Shown here in pieces: positions 1 to 9,121 of a stretch of 64,000 bases of DNA. The DNA is from Chitinophagaceae bacterium. GTDB taxonomy: Bacteria > Bacteroidota > Bacteroidia > Chitinophagales > Chitinophagaceae. Each line of letters begins with the position of its first letter. The stretch's first letter is position 1. Both the position numbers and the translations under genes were made by a program. Under the pieces are notes generated by a model, which was not told the DNA's origin, did not search any database, and saw nothing but the letters and a program-made list of their open reading frames with translations. Where the stretch lies: contig JAFMEV010000002.1 in the NCBI GenBank assembly GCA_017856545.1, positions 1-64,000 of the forward strand, read 5' to 3'.

Positions 1-951
1 ACTATTTTAACAAAGTTTCAAAACGATATAAGAAATAGTGAGTCTCAAGTAATGGAGTATTGTCATAAAGAAATTGGTGAAGTTGAATTGGTGTATGATC
101 AGTTTAATGCATTTGCTTCTTCAAATTCTCAATACTTGATGTCTGGAGAAGAATTAGTAATTACCGCTGGCGTGGGGGCATTTAGTAGTGCAGCAAAGCC
201 TACTATTAGTATTGACGGAGCTGTTTTACCAATTGGCCCAGATGGGACTGCTTCTTATAAATCAGTTGCAGGTTCTCCTGGTCAAAATAGTAAGCGTGTT
301 AGAATTTCTTTCTTAAAACCAAATGGTGAAACTGCAGTAGTAGAGAAAGATGTAAAATATACTGTTGGAACACCTACTGGATTGGTCGTTTCAACTGATA
401 AGACCAGAGTATTTTATAAAGGTTTGGATAATCCTTTAAGTGTAACAGGTGGTGGTGGAGCAGAAAAAGTGAATGTAAGTGTGGAGAGTGGTGCAGCAAC
501 TGTTAGAAAATCTGGACCTGGTCAATATGTGGTAAATTGTACTCAATTAGGTTCAGTTACTTTAAATGTGAACGATGGTAAATCTACTAGCAAAGTAACC
601 ATACCTGTAAAAAGAGTACCAGATCCAATTGCCATTGTGGGTGGAAGTGCTGGTGGCAATATGGCTGCAAGTGTTTTCAGAGCTCAACAAGGGGTTATTG
701 CAGACCTTAGAGATTTTGTGTTTGAAGGCATTAAGTTTAATGTAGTTTCTTATTATGTTATTTGCACTGGTAAAGGATTTGATGAGCCTGATTTTGAAGA
801 AGTAACAGGTGCAAGATTTTCAGGCGGGGCTTCGGCTTTAATCAAGCGCTGCCAACCAGGGACTACAGTAACGATAGGCGAAATTAAGGTAAGTGAGCCA
901 GGTGGTGGTACAAGAAAATTAGATCAAACAATCACTTTTATTCTACAATAA
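1..951 (+). CDS. gldM: Gliding motility/T9SS protein GldM, C-terminal part (5' end outside window)
   Basis: Frame +1 is open from base 1 through the listed ORF; GldM-like C-terminal repeats; directly followed by a GldN-like gene. Confidence 0.85.
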   Translation, partial: TILTKFQNDIRNSESQVMEYCHKEIGEVELVYDQFNAFASSNSQYLMSGEELVITAGVGAFSSAAKPTISIDGAVLPIGPDGTASYKSVAGSPGQNSKRVRISFLKPNGETAVVEKDVKYTVGTPTGLVVSTDKTRVFYKGLDNPLSVTGGGGAEKVNVSVESGAATVRKSGPGQYVVNCTQLGSVTLNVNDGKSTSKVTIPVKRVPDPIAIVGGSAGGNMAASVFRAQQGVIADLRDFVFEGIKFNVVSYYVICTGKGFDEPDFEEVTGARFSGGASALIKRCQPGTTVTIGEIKVSEPGGGTRKLDQTITFILQ

Positions 952-977
952 GTAAAGTGATTTTAAAATAAGTTGTT

Positions 978-2048
978 ATGAAAAAGACCTATTTAGTTTT
1001 GTTGGTATTTGTTTCATTATTTGTACAAACAAATAGTTTTGCGCAATTTAATCTGCCAAAGAAAAAGGGTACAGCCAATAAAACAACAACAGATAAAGTG
1101 GCGCCTAGTTCTTCGAATGTAGAAACTGCTCCTGTGCAAGTTGTTCCTGCCCCTACAATAAATAACAATACAGTTGATCCAAATATTAAGCCTACTAAAG
1201 TAGTAGATACCACAGTAGTGGGTGGCTTTAATAGTAACAATAAGAAAAGTCTTAGAAACAACTATGCTTTTTTCTCTGAAACTAAAAAGAGAAAAGGGGT
1301 ACAAGAGCGTTTGCCTTTACCTTATGAAAATTTAAGAGAAGAGGATGCATTATTTAGTGAATTTGTATGGGAAGAAATTGATGCAAGAGAAAAGATCAAT
1401 AGACCTTTTATCTATCAGGCATATGATGATAATGGAGATCAAAGATTCTTTGCAATTTTATTGAGAGCTATTGAAAAAGAGGGTATTACTGCATTTGGAG
1501 CGGAGGATGATCGCTTTACAACGCCTTTAAGCATGGATGAAATAAATGCTAGCTTAAAAGGAACATTAGATACACAATTGGTACAGAATGTAGATAATCC
1601 AAATATATATGATACTTCGGTGATCTATAATACTAAATTAGCACCACAGCCTGATTCTATTTATACTTTTAGATTAAAAGAACAATACATTTTTGATAGC
1701 AAAACTAGTAGAATGTATTGTAGAATCATTGGTATAGCTCCAGTGGCTTCCATTCAAATCAGAGACAAAGTCATTAAAAGACCGTTGTTCTGGGTGTACT
1801 ATCCAGATTTGAGACCTATTTTAGCACGTAATGAAGTATACAATCCTAAAAACTTTTCAAGTAGAATTACTTGGGAGGAATTATTTGAAAGTAAGTTCTT
1901 TAATGGGTACATTATTAAATCTACATTGGACAACTACAATGATAAGCCATTAAATGCTTTATACAAGGATCCAATCAGACGTTTGATAGAAGGAGAAAAG
2001 ATCAGACAAAAAATCTTTAATTTCGAACAAGAACGTTGGGTGTATTAA
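978..2048 (+). CDS. gldN: Gliding motility/T9SS protein GldN
   Basis: Signal peptide, GldN-like core (RPFIYQAYDDNGDQRFF..., WVYYPDLRPILARNEVYNP); adjacent to gldM. Confidence 0.88.
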   Translation: MKKTYLVLLVFVSLFVQTNSFAQFNLPKKKGTANKTTTDKVAPSSSNVETAPVQVVPAPTINNNTVDPNIKPTKVVDTTVVGGFNSNNKKSLRNNYAFFSETKKRKGVQERLPLPYENLREEDALFSEFVWEEIDAREKINRPFIYQAYDDNGDQRFFAILLRAIEKEGITAFGAEDDRFTTPLSMDEINASLKGTLDTQLVQNVDNPNIYDTSVIYNTKLAPQPDSIYTFRLKEQYIFDSKTSRMYCRIIGIAPVASIQIRDKVIKRPLFWVYYPDLRPILARNEVYNPKNFSSRITWEELFESKFFNGYIIKSTLDNYNDKPLNALYKDPIRRLIEGEKIRQKIFNFEQERWVY

Positions 2049-3850
2049 TTTTCTTCTTTAGCAAAAGCCTCTAACAAGATTTTTGTTTTTTGCGCTCCAA
2101 TAATTTCCTTTAGCAATGCAGGGCTAGCCTTCTTTACCTTATTGGCAGATTTAAAATACTGCAATAGTATTTCTTTAGTTTTAGGTCCAATGCCTTCAAT
2201 ATGGTCCAATCCTGTTTCTAAAGCTCCTTTGGAACGTTTGTTTCTGTGAAATTGAATACCAAATCGGTGAACCTCGTCTCTGATATTTCGAATCAATTTA
2301 TGTGCCTCACTATTCCAGTTGAGCAAAATAGAATTGCTATCACCTACAAAAAATAATTCTTCTATATTTTTTGCCAAACCCACCATGGTTACTTTATCTT
2401 GAATTCCTAGTTCTGTTAATGCTTCCAATGCAGCATTCAATTGTCCTTTGCCACCATCGATAATCACTAATTGAGGTAGTGCTTGGTTTTTAGTTATTAC
2501 AGAATGATATCTTCTATATACCGATTCCTTCATGCTGGCAAAATCGTTGATACCCACCACGGTTTTGATATTGAACTTTCTATAATCCGATTTACTTGGT
2601 ACACCATTTTTAAAACAAACCATTGCAGAAACAGGATAAGCACCTTGGAAATTAGAGTTGTCAAAACATTCTATATGGGTAGGCACTTGCCCAAGGTGTA
2701 AAACCTCTTTCATCTCTTCTAATACGCTATTAGGACTGGTATCAGTGACTAATAGTAAAGCTTGTTTGTGTTTCCATTCTTTTAGTGCGTAGTCGGCATT
2801 TTTTTGAGAGAGGGCTAATAATTGTTCTTTCTCTCCAACTTTTGGAATGGTGTATTTGATTGAAGGAATGATGTCTTCGGGTTCAAATGGCACTATAATT
2901 TCGTTGGCAGTAGATCCAAGATTGGATCTAAAATAATGAATGGCAAAAGCTAGGACTGTTTCTTTGGACTCTTCTAATGGAATTGATAAAGGTAACATAT
3001 GTGTTTGAACGATTCTGCCATCTTGTACCATTAAGTAGTTTACATAGGCTTGATCTTCAAAATGTGCAATACTAAACACGTCCATTGCATGTTGTTGTTT
3101 AATATATACCACAGATTTTGTTTGGTATTGCTCTAGTTCTTCTATCTTTTTTTTGGTAAGCGCTGCTTTTTCAAAAGCTAAAGCACTTGCTTGCTCATTC
3201 ATTTCCTTATTCAAATGGGCAATCAAAGGTTTTACATTGCCTTTCAATAAATGGGTAACCTGCTCTAAAGATTTTTCATAATCTTCTTCTGTTTGCAATC
3301 CTTGACATGGACCTTTACAATTGCCTAGATGGTATTCCAAGCAAACTTTAAATTTTCCTTTTTCAATATTTTTTGGTGAGAGTGGGAGGGTACATGTTCT
3401 TAAAGCAATACTCTCTTTGATATGTTTGATCAATTCTCTAACTGCAAATACATGTGTATAGGGTCCATAATAAGTGGAGCCGTCTTTTATTTTTCTTCTA
3501 GTCAAAAATACCCTTGGAAAGTGTTCATTTTTGATAACGATATAAGGATAAGTTTTATCGTCCTTTAAATTAATATTATACTTTGGTTGATAGTTTTTGA
3601 TCAACTCATTTTCTAAAATGAAAGCATCATGTTCTGAGTTTACAATGGTAAACTGAATATCTTGTATCTTTTGAACCAGTTCGATGGTCTTTAAACTATG
3701 TTGGTTAGCATTAAAATAAGAACTCACTCTGTTTCTTATATTTTTAGCCTTCCCTACGTACAAAAGCTTGCCCTTTTCATCAAAATATTGATAAATCCCT
3801 GGTTCCTGAGGTAGGCTGGCCTGTATTTTCTTGAAAATTTCTCTTTCCAT
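2045..3850 (-). CDS. uvrC: Excinuclease ABC subunit C
   Basis: GIY-YIG N-terminus (PGIYQYFDEKGKLLYVGKAKNIRNRVSSYF), UvrC RNase H-like region (ECFDNSNFQG, VIDGGKGQLNAA), C-terminal HhH. Confidence 0.97.
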   Translation of the reverse strand: MEREIFKKIQASLPQEPGIYQYFDEKGKLLYVGKAKNIRNRVSSYFNANQHSLKTIELVQKIQDIQFTIVNSEHDAFILENELIKNYQPKYNINLKDDKTYPYIVIKNEHFPRVFLTRRKIKDGSTYYGPYTHVFAVRELIKHIKESIALRTCTLPLSPKNIEKGKFKVCLEYHLGNCKGPCQGLQTEEDYEKSLEQVTHLLKGNVKPLIAHLNKEMNEQASALAFEKAALTKKKIEELEQYQTKSVVYIKQQHAMDVFSIAHFEDQAYVNYLMVQDGRIVQTHMLPLSIPLEESKETVLAFAIHYFRSNLGSTANEIIVPFEPEDIIPSIKYTIPKVGEKEQLLALSQKNADYALKEWKHKQALLLVTDTSPNSVLEEMKEVLHLGQVPTHIECFDNSNFQGAYPVSAMVCFKNGVPSKSDYRKFNIKTVVGINDFASMKESVYRRYHSVITKNQALPQLVIIDGGKGQLNAALEALTELGIQDKVTMVGLAKNIEELFFVGDSNSILLNWNSEAHKLIRNIRDEVHRFGIQFHRNKRSKGALETGLDHIEGIGPKTKEILLQYFKSANKVKKASPALLKEIIGAQKTKILLEAFAKEEN

Positions 3851-3861
3851 GTGAGTAAGGG

Positions 3862-3869
3862 CAAAAATA
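3862..3869 (-). promoter_or_regulatory. Candidate -7 element TATTTTTG for uvrC
   Basis: Minus-strand TATTTTTG matches Bacteroidota TAnnTTTG, 11 nt upstream of the uvrC ATG. Confidence 0.45.
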
Positions 3870-3874
3870 TGAAG

Positions 3875-3882
3875 TATTTTTG
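3875..3882 (+). promoter_or_regulatory. Candidate -7 element TATTTTTG for the DUF2721 gene
   Basis: TATTTTTG-ggct-ATG(3887); 4 nt before the best start codon. Confidence 0.45.
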
Positions 3883-3886
3883 GGCT

Positions 3887-4330
3887 ATGGAATTATCTGT
3901 AAATATACCTGCACTTTTATTTCCGGCAATCAGCTTGATTATGCTGGCCTATACCAATCGTTTCTTGGCTTTATCTAATAGGGTAAGGGTTTTGCATGAA
4001 AAATACAATCAATTGGAACAAAGACATATCATCTTTGGTCAAATTAAGAATATCAAATATAGAATCAAATTAATCCAAAGTATGCAATCCTTTGGCGTGG
4101 CATCTTTATTACTATCTATTGTTTCTATGTTCTTTATTTATATTCAATATCAATTGGTCGCACAATTTGTATTCGGGATAAGTTTGATTACTTTTTGTAT
4201 TTCTATAACTATTTCACTTCTTGAAATTAGATTAAGCACCAAAGCTATCGAGCTTGAGTTAAGTGATATGGAAGGATTGGAAGATCCTACGGTAATGGAA
4301 TACTTAAAAAAGAAATTTGAAAGAGAATAA
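3887..4330 (+). CDS. DUF2721 family membrane protein (start trimmed from the 3851 GTG)
   Basis: MELSVNIPALLFPAISLIMLAYTNRFLALSNRVR resembles DUF2721; in-frame ATG at 3887. Confidence 0.75.
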   Translation: MELSVNIPALLFPAISLIMLAYTNRFLALSNRVRVLHEKYNQLEQRHIIFGQIKNIKYRIKLIQSMQSFGVASLLLSIVSMFFIYIQYQLVAQFVFGISLITFCISITISLLEIRLSTKAIELELSDMEGLEDPTVMEYLKKKFERE

Positions 4331-4331
4331 A

Positions 4332-6131
4332 TTAATTGGATTTTCTTTCTCCAATCTGTTGTCTCCACATGGCATAATACAAACCTTTCTCTTCTAACAA
4401 ACTTTGGTGTGTCCCTTCTTCAATCACCTTTCCTTTTTCTAGTACATAAATTCTATTGGCATGAATAATGGTACTTAATCTATGCGCAATCATAATAGTT
4501 ATCTGATCTCTCTCTGTAGATAGTTCCCTGATGGTATCTGTAATAGATTCCTCTGTTATACTATCTAAACTAGAAGTGGCTTCATCAAATATTAATAAAT
4601 GTGGATGTCTTAATAGCGCTCGAGCAATGGATAATCTTTGCTTTTCTCCACCCGATAATTTTAATCCACCTTCTCCAATCACTGTGGCTAATCCATTTCC
4701 ACCCTTGTCTAATATATTGGTGCAACTTGCTTTGGTTAAGGCTTCTAACATGGCTTCGTCTGTGGCTTCAGGTGCTACAAAGGCAAGGTTTTCTTTGATG
4801 GTTCCTGCAAATAGCTGGGTATCTTGAGTAACAAAACTTATTTGATTTCTCAAGGCATTCATATCAATATTTCTGGTATCTGTTCCATTCACCAATATCG
4901 ATCCTTCTTGATTGGTATATAACCCTACTAATAGTTTTACCAATGTACTCTTTCCTGCACCGGAAGGTCCAACAAATGCCACTGTCTCTCCTTTTTTAGC
5001 AATAAAATTGATATTATCAATCGCTTTGAAATTAGCAGTTTGATGTTGAAAGCCTACATTTTCAAATGCCAATTGTTCTATAGCACCTACATTGGTTGGG
5101 TTAGAAGGTGTTTGTTCAGTTGGCTTATTCATCAAGGCTTCAAAATTTTGTAATGAAGCTTCTGTTTCTCTATAGCTCATGATGATGCTGCCAATTTCTT
5201 GCAAGGGTCCAAATATAAAGAAGCTATAAAATTGCAAGGATATTAATTGACCTACCGTTAATATCTCTTTAAAAATTAACCACATTAAGGTAAATGTGAT
5301 CACTTGTCTAAGTGCATTCACCATAGTTCCTTGAATAAAACTTAGGGAACGAATATTTTTAACCTTCTTTAATTCTAATGCAAGAATTTTATAAGTATTG
5401 TTATTTAATCTATTAATTTCTTGTGTAGTTAATCCTAGGCTTTTCACTAACTCTATATTTCTTAAGCTTTCTGTGGTAGTTCCTGCTAGGGTAGTGGTTT
5501 CCTTGACAATATTTTTTTGAATAGATTTAATCTTCTTGCTTAATAAATTGGTTACATAAGCAATCATACTTGCACCCCCAATATAGATAGGTATAATGGA
5601 CCAATGTAATCTAGTAGCGTAGATACTCACAAATACTACACTCACGATGATGCCAAACAAGACATTCACCACATAGCTAATGAATTTTTCACAATCAGTT
5701 CTCGCTTTTGTTAAGATAGATAGGGTTTCACCACTTCTTTGATCTTCAAAAGCCTGATAAGGTAATTGCATGGAATGTTTTAATCCATCTGTAAATAAGG
5801 CAGCCCCAAACTTTTGAATAATTACATTCACTACATAGTCTTGAAATGCCTTTGCGATTCTACTGACCATGGCAGTGCCTACCAATAATAATAGCATATT
5901 GCCCACGCCCTTTAAAAAAGCTGCTTCATCTCTAGCATTGCCATTGGCATCCATAAAAGGACTTTTAGCAAACTGATCAATTAATTTACCAAAAATCATT
6001 GGATCAAATAAAGAGAAGGTTTGATTAATGGCAGCTAATACAAATGCCAATAAAACCAATGGCCTGTAAGGCCTAATATATTTAAAAAGTATTTTCATAA
6101 AATGTTGGTTGAATCTAATGCTATTTAGCAT
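4332..6131 (-). CDS. ABC transporter, fused permease/ATPase (MsbA-like exporter); start may be 6098
   Basis: ABC transmembrane domain, Walker A GPSGAGKST, signature LSGGEKQRL, Walker B LLIFDEATSSLD; TAATG overlap with the engB stop. Confidence 0.93.
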   Translation of the reverse strand: MLNSIRFNQHFMKILFKYIRPYRPLVLLAFVLAAINQTFSLFDPMIFGKLIDQFAKSPFMDANGNARDEAAFLKGVGNMLLLLVGTAMVSRIAKAFQDYVVNVIIQKFGAALFTDGLKHSMQLPYQAFEDQRSGETLSILTKARTDCEKFISYVVNVLFGIIVSVVFVSIYATRLHWSIIPIYIGGASMIAYVTNLLSKKIKSIQKNIVKETTTLAGTTTESLRNIELVKSLGLTTQEINRLNNNTYKILALELKKVKNIRSLSFIQGTMVNALRQVITFTLMWLIFKEILTVGQLISLQFYSFFIFGPLQEIGSIIMSYRETEASLQNFEALMNKPTEQTPSNPTNVGAIEQLAFENVGFQHQTANFKAIDNINFIAKKGETVAFVGPSGAGKSTLVKLLVGLYTNQEGSILVNGTDTRNIDMNALRNQISFVTQDTQLFAGTIKENLAFVAPEATDEAMLEALTKASCTNILDKGGNGLATVIGEGGLKLSGGEKQRLSIARALLRHPHLLIFDEATSSLDSITEESITDTIRELSTERDQITIMIAHRLSTIIHANRIYVLEKGKVIEEGTHQSLLEEKGLYYAMWRQQIGERKSN

Positions 6132-6775
6132 TATTTGTTTTCAGTCTCGTCTTTATATAATTGATTGTATCTGTCTAAGCAGGCAATTACTTCTGCCACG
6201 CCTTCTTTCTTTTCTGCACTTGTTACAAAAGCTTCAGGTAGGAATGGGAAATGCTCCTTTAAAGTATCCAACATGGCTTTTACGTTGCGTGCCACTACGC
6301 CTGGCTTTTCTTTATCAGATTTAGTGAAAATTAAAGTTATAGGTATTTCCCATTGATACATCTGTTCTATAAATTCAAGATCAATTTTTTGAGGAGCATG
6401 CCTGCTATCAATTAATACAAAAACCCTACATAAATTGGGGCGTTTTCTTAAATAGTTCTCAATCATTTGCTCCCATCTTCTTCTGCTGCTTTGAGAAACT
6501 TTTGCGAAGCCATATCCTGGTAAATCTACAATATACCATTTATCAGAAGGGCCTTTAACACCACTATTGCTTATAACTTCGAAGTGATTGATTAATTGTG
6601 TTTTTCCAGGAGTCCCCGATGTTTTAGCCAAATTTTTTTGTTGCACAATGGCATTAATGATAGAGGATTTACCAACATTACTTCTTCCTATGAATGCATA
6701 TTCTGGAGCCTGTAGTTTTGGACAAAGGTCAAAACTAGGACTAGATATTAAATAAGTGGCTTTGGTTATTTTCAT
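6131..6775 (-). CDS. engB: Ribosome biogenesis GTP-binding protein YsxC/EngB
   Basis: GRSNVGKSSIINA, GKTQLINHFE, VDLPGYGFAKVS, FTKSDK motifs. Confidence 0.96.
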   Translation of the reverse strand: MKITKATYLISSPSFDLCPKLQAPEYAFIGRSNVGKSSIINAIVQQKNLAKTSGTPGKTQLINHFEVISNSGVKGPSDKWYIVDLPGYGFAKVSQSSRRRWEQMIENYLRKRPNLCRVFVLIDSRHAPQKIDLEFIEQMYQWEIPITLIFTKSDKEKPGVVARNVKAMLDTLKEHFPFLPEAFVTSAEKKEGVAEVIACLDRYNQLYKDETENK

Positions 6776-6789
6776 GTATTGGTAGTACT

Positions 6790-8307
6790 TTAAATGAGTA
6801 CTTCTCCTGTCATCTCTTTTGGTATTGCAATATCCATCATTTTTAATATACTTGGAGCAATATCTCCAAGTTTACCTGCTTTCACAGTGCCCTTCCACTC
6901 CTTATCAATGACGAACAATGGAACTAAGTTGAGGGTATGTGCAGTATTGGGGCTTCCATCCTCGTTGATCATAAAATCTGCATTACCATGATCTGCGGTT
7001 AGGAAGATAGTATATCCATTAGCTAATCCAGCAGTTACAATTTTTTCAACACAGCTATCTACTGTTTCAACAGCTTTTACGACTGCACTAAAAATACCTG
7101 TATGACCGACCATGTCTGCGTTGGCATAATTCAAGCATATAAAGTCTGCAGTACTTGCATTAATTTCTGGCAATAATTTATCGGTTAATTCTGCTGCGCT
7201 CATTTCTGGTTGTAAATCATAGGTAGCTACTTTTGGAGAAGCGGCCATGATTCTTGATTCACCTTCAAAGGGAACTTCTCTACCACCACTAAAGAAGAAA
7301 GTAACATGAGGGTACTTTTCTGTTTCAGCAATTCTGATTTGTTTTTTATGATTAGCTGCTAACACTTCACCTAATGTATTCACAAGATTATCATTTTCAA
7401 AAATCACATGAACATTTTGAAATGTTTCGTCATATTTGGTAATGGTGGTATAGTGTAAAGAAAGCTTTTTCATATTAAACTCATGAAAATCTTTCTGCGT
7501 CAATACTTCTGTAATTTCTCTACATCGATCTGTTCTAAAATTGAAACACAATACTGCATCGCCTGCTTCGATGGTTGCAATAGGTGATCCGTTTTCTACT
7601 AAAACGGTAGGCTTGATAAACTCATCTGTGATATTTTTTGCATAGTTCGATTCAATAGCCGCTGAAGCACTAGTAGCCGTTTCTCCAATACCGTTCACTA
7701 AAGCATCATATGCTAATTGAACTCTTTCCCAACGCTTATCTCTATCCATTGCATAATATCTTCCACTCACAGTAGCTATTTTGCCTACTGATCCAGCTAA
7801 GGCTTTTTCTACATCTGTCACAAAAGTCAATCCACTTTTAGGATCGGTGTCTCTTCCATCTGTAAAAGCGTGAATAAATACTTTTTCTAAACCCTCTGCT
7901 TTGCATATTGCACAGATTGCTTTTAAGTGACTCGTATGTGCATGAACACCACCATCACTTACTAAGCCTAACAAATGTAAAGGCTTATTATTTTCCTTGG
8001 CATATTGAATAGAAGCCAGCAAGGTAGGGTTGGATGCCAATTCACCTTCTCTAATAGCCACATTAATTCTTTGCAATTCTTGGTATACAATTCTACCTGC
8101 TCCTAAATTCAAGTGGCCCACTTCGCTATTACCCATTTGACCATCAGGTAAACCTACTTGCTCCCCGCAGGTAACCAAAGTGCTATGAGGATATTGATTA
8201 TATAGACTACTTACAAAAGGAACGCTTGCATTCTGAATCGCATCTGCTTTTGAAACCTGTCCCAAGCCCCAACCATCCATGATGACTAATATTACTTTTT
8301 TCGACAT
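6790..8307 (-). CDS. gpmI: 2,3-bisphosphoglycerate-independent phosphoglycerate mutase (start trimmed)
   Basis: MSKKVILVIMDGWGLG..., GNSEVGHLNLGAGRIVYQ, TADHGNAD; canonical start at 8307 rather than 8433. Confidence 0.96.
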   Translation of the reverse strand: MSKKVILVIMDGWGLGQVSKADAIQNASVPFVSSLYNQYPHSTLVTCGEQVGLPDGQMGNSEVGHLNLGAGRIVYQELQRINVAIREGELASNPTLLASIQYAKENNKPLHLLGLVSDGGVHAHTSHLKAICAICKAEGLEKVFIHAFTDGRDTDPKSGLTFVTDVEKALAGSVGKIATVSGRYYAMDRDKRWERVQLAYDALVNGIGETATSASAAIESNYAKNITDEFIKPTVLVENGSPIATIEAGDAVLCFNFRTDRCREITEVLTQKDFHEFNMKKLSLHYTTITKYDETFQNVHVIFENDNLVNTLGEVLAANHKKQIRIAETEKYPHVTFFFSGGREVPFEGESRIMAASPKVATYDLQPEMSAAELTDKLLPEINASTADFICLNYANADMVGHTGIFSAVVKAVETVDSCVEKIVTAGLANGYTIFLTADHGNADFMINEDGSPNTAHTLNLVPLFVIDKEWKGTVKAGKLGDIAPSILKMMDIAIPKEMTGEVLI

Positions 8308-8327
8308 AAAATCTTTAATTTGTACCT

Positions 8328-8358
8328 CAAAGGTCCAAAAGAGTAAGCACATTTCAAA
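8328..8358 (-). promoter_or_regulatory. Candidate gpmI promoter TTTG-N19-GACCTTTG
   Basis: Minus strand TTTG (8355-8358) and GACCTTTG (8328-8335) spaced 19 nt; one mismatch to TAnnTTTG. Confidence 0.5.
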
Positions 8359-8384
8359 CTTTAAGCCCTTATAATACCTATAAA

Positions 8385-8774
8385 ATGCAGCTATTTCGTA
8401 AATACCTACTGATAATTTCTTTTTTATTTTCATTTAGTAGTCTTTTTGCTCAAAATGATACTGAAAACCTCGTGCAAATTTTACAAACAGCCAGTTTTAA
8501 TAATCTCTTACCTTATTGGGGTCAACAAGTAGAAGTAAATATTATACAGCAAATCAATCAAAAACAACTAAGTGCAAATGCTGCGAATGAGCAATTACAA
8601 GCATTTTTTAATCAACAAAATATTATTGGTTTTGAGAAAACAGCAGAACGTAAATTGGGAAACACTATTTATGTCACAGGTAAATTAATTTCATCGAAAA
8701 ATAAATACAGCCTCACCTTATTGTTAGAAATTTCTAAAAAAGGGATTGAAATTCTTAGTGTCAGAATAAGTTAA
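8385..8774 (+). CDS. Secreted DUF4783-like small protein
   Basis: Signal peptide MQLFRKYLLIISFLFSFSSLFAQ; conserved length and layout; followed by SUI1-like gene. Confidence 0.65.
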   Translation: MQLFRKYLLIISFLFSFSSLFAQNDTENLVQILQTASFNNLLPYWGQQVEVNIIQQINQKQLSANAANEQLQAFFNQQNIIGFEKTAERKLGNTIYVTGKLISSKNKYSLTLLLEISKKGIEILSVRIS

Positions 8775-8779
8775 ATTGT

Positions 8780-9121
8780 ATGAGTAAGAAAAACAAAGGG
8801 ACATCAAGTCCCATGGTATATAGTACGGATCCAAACTTTAAAATAGAAGTAGAAGAAGAAAATATCGAAACTTTGGCTCCTGCAGACCAAGTATTAAGCG
8901 TTATTTTAGAAACCAAACATAGAGCCGGTAAAACTGTTACTATAGTGTATGGATTTGTGGGTGCAGAAGAGGACATGAATGTTTTAGGTAAGTCCTTAAA
9001 AAATCATTGTGGCACTGGAGGTTCAGTAAAAGATGGTGAAATCATTATTCAAGGGGATCACCGTCAAAAAGTTTTTCAGTATTTACAAAAGAATGGATAT
9101 AAAAAAGTGAAATTAAATTAG
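8780..9121 (+). CDS. SUI1/eIF1-like translation initiation factor family (YciH-like)
   Basis: RAGKTVTIVYGFVG...LKNHCGTGGSVKDGEIIIQGDHRQKVFQYLQKNGYKKVK. Confidence 0.9.
   Translation: MSKKNKGTSSPMVYSTDPNFKIEVEEENIETLAPADQVLSVILETKHRAGKTVTIVYGFVGAEEDMNVLGKSLKNHCGTGGSVKDGEIIIQGDHRQKVFQYLQKNGYKKVKLN

Noticed and set aside
989-1304. Minus-strand ORFs opposite gldN (90 and 95 aa)
   Set aside because: Antisense shadows of a confident CDS; low-complexity content, no start context or domain.
3146-3160. A8G slippery sequence in uvrC (ACC AAA AAA AAG ATA)
   Set aside because: In-frame A AAA AAG exists, but it encodes an ordinary lysine-rich coiled coil and no immediate out-of-frame stop or functional rationale is visible.
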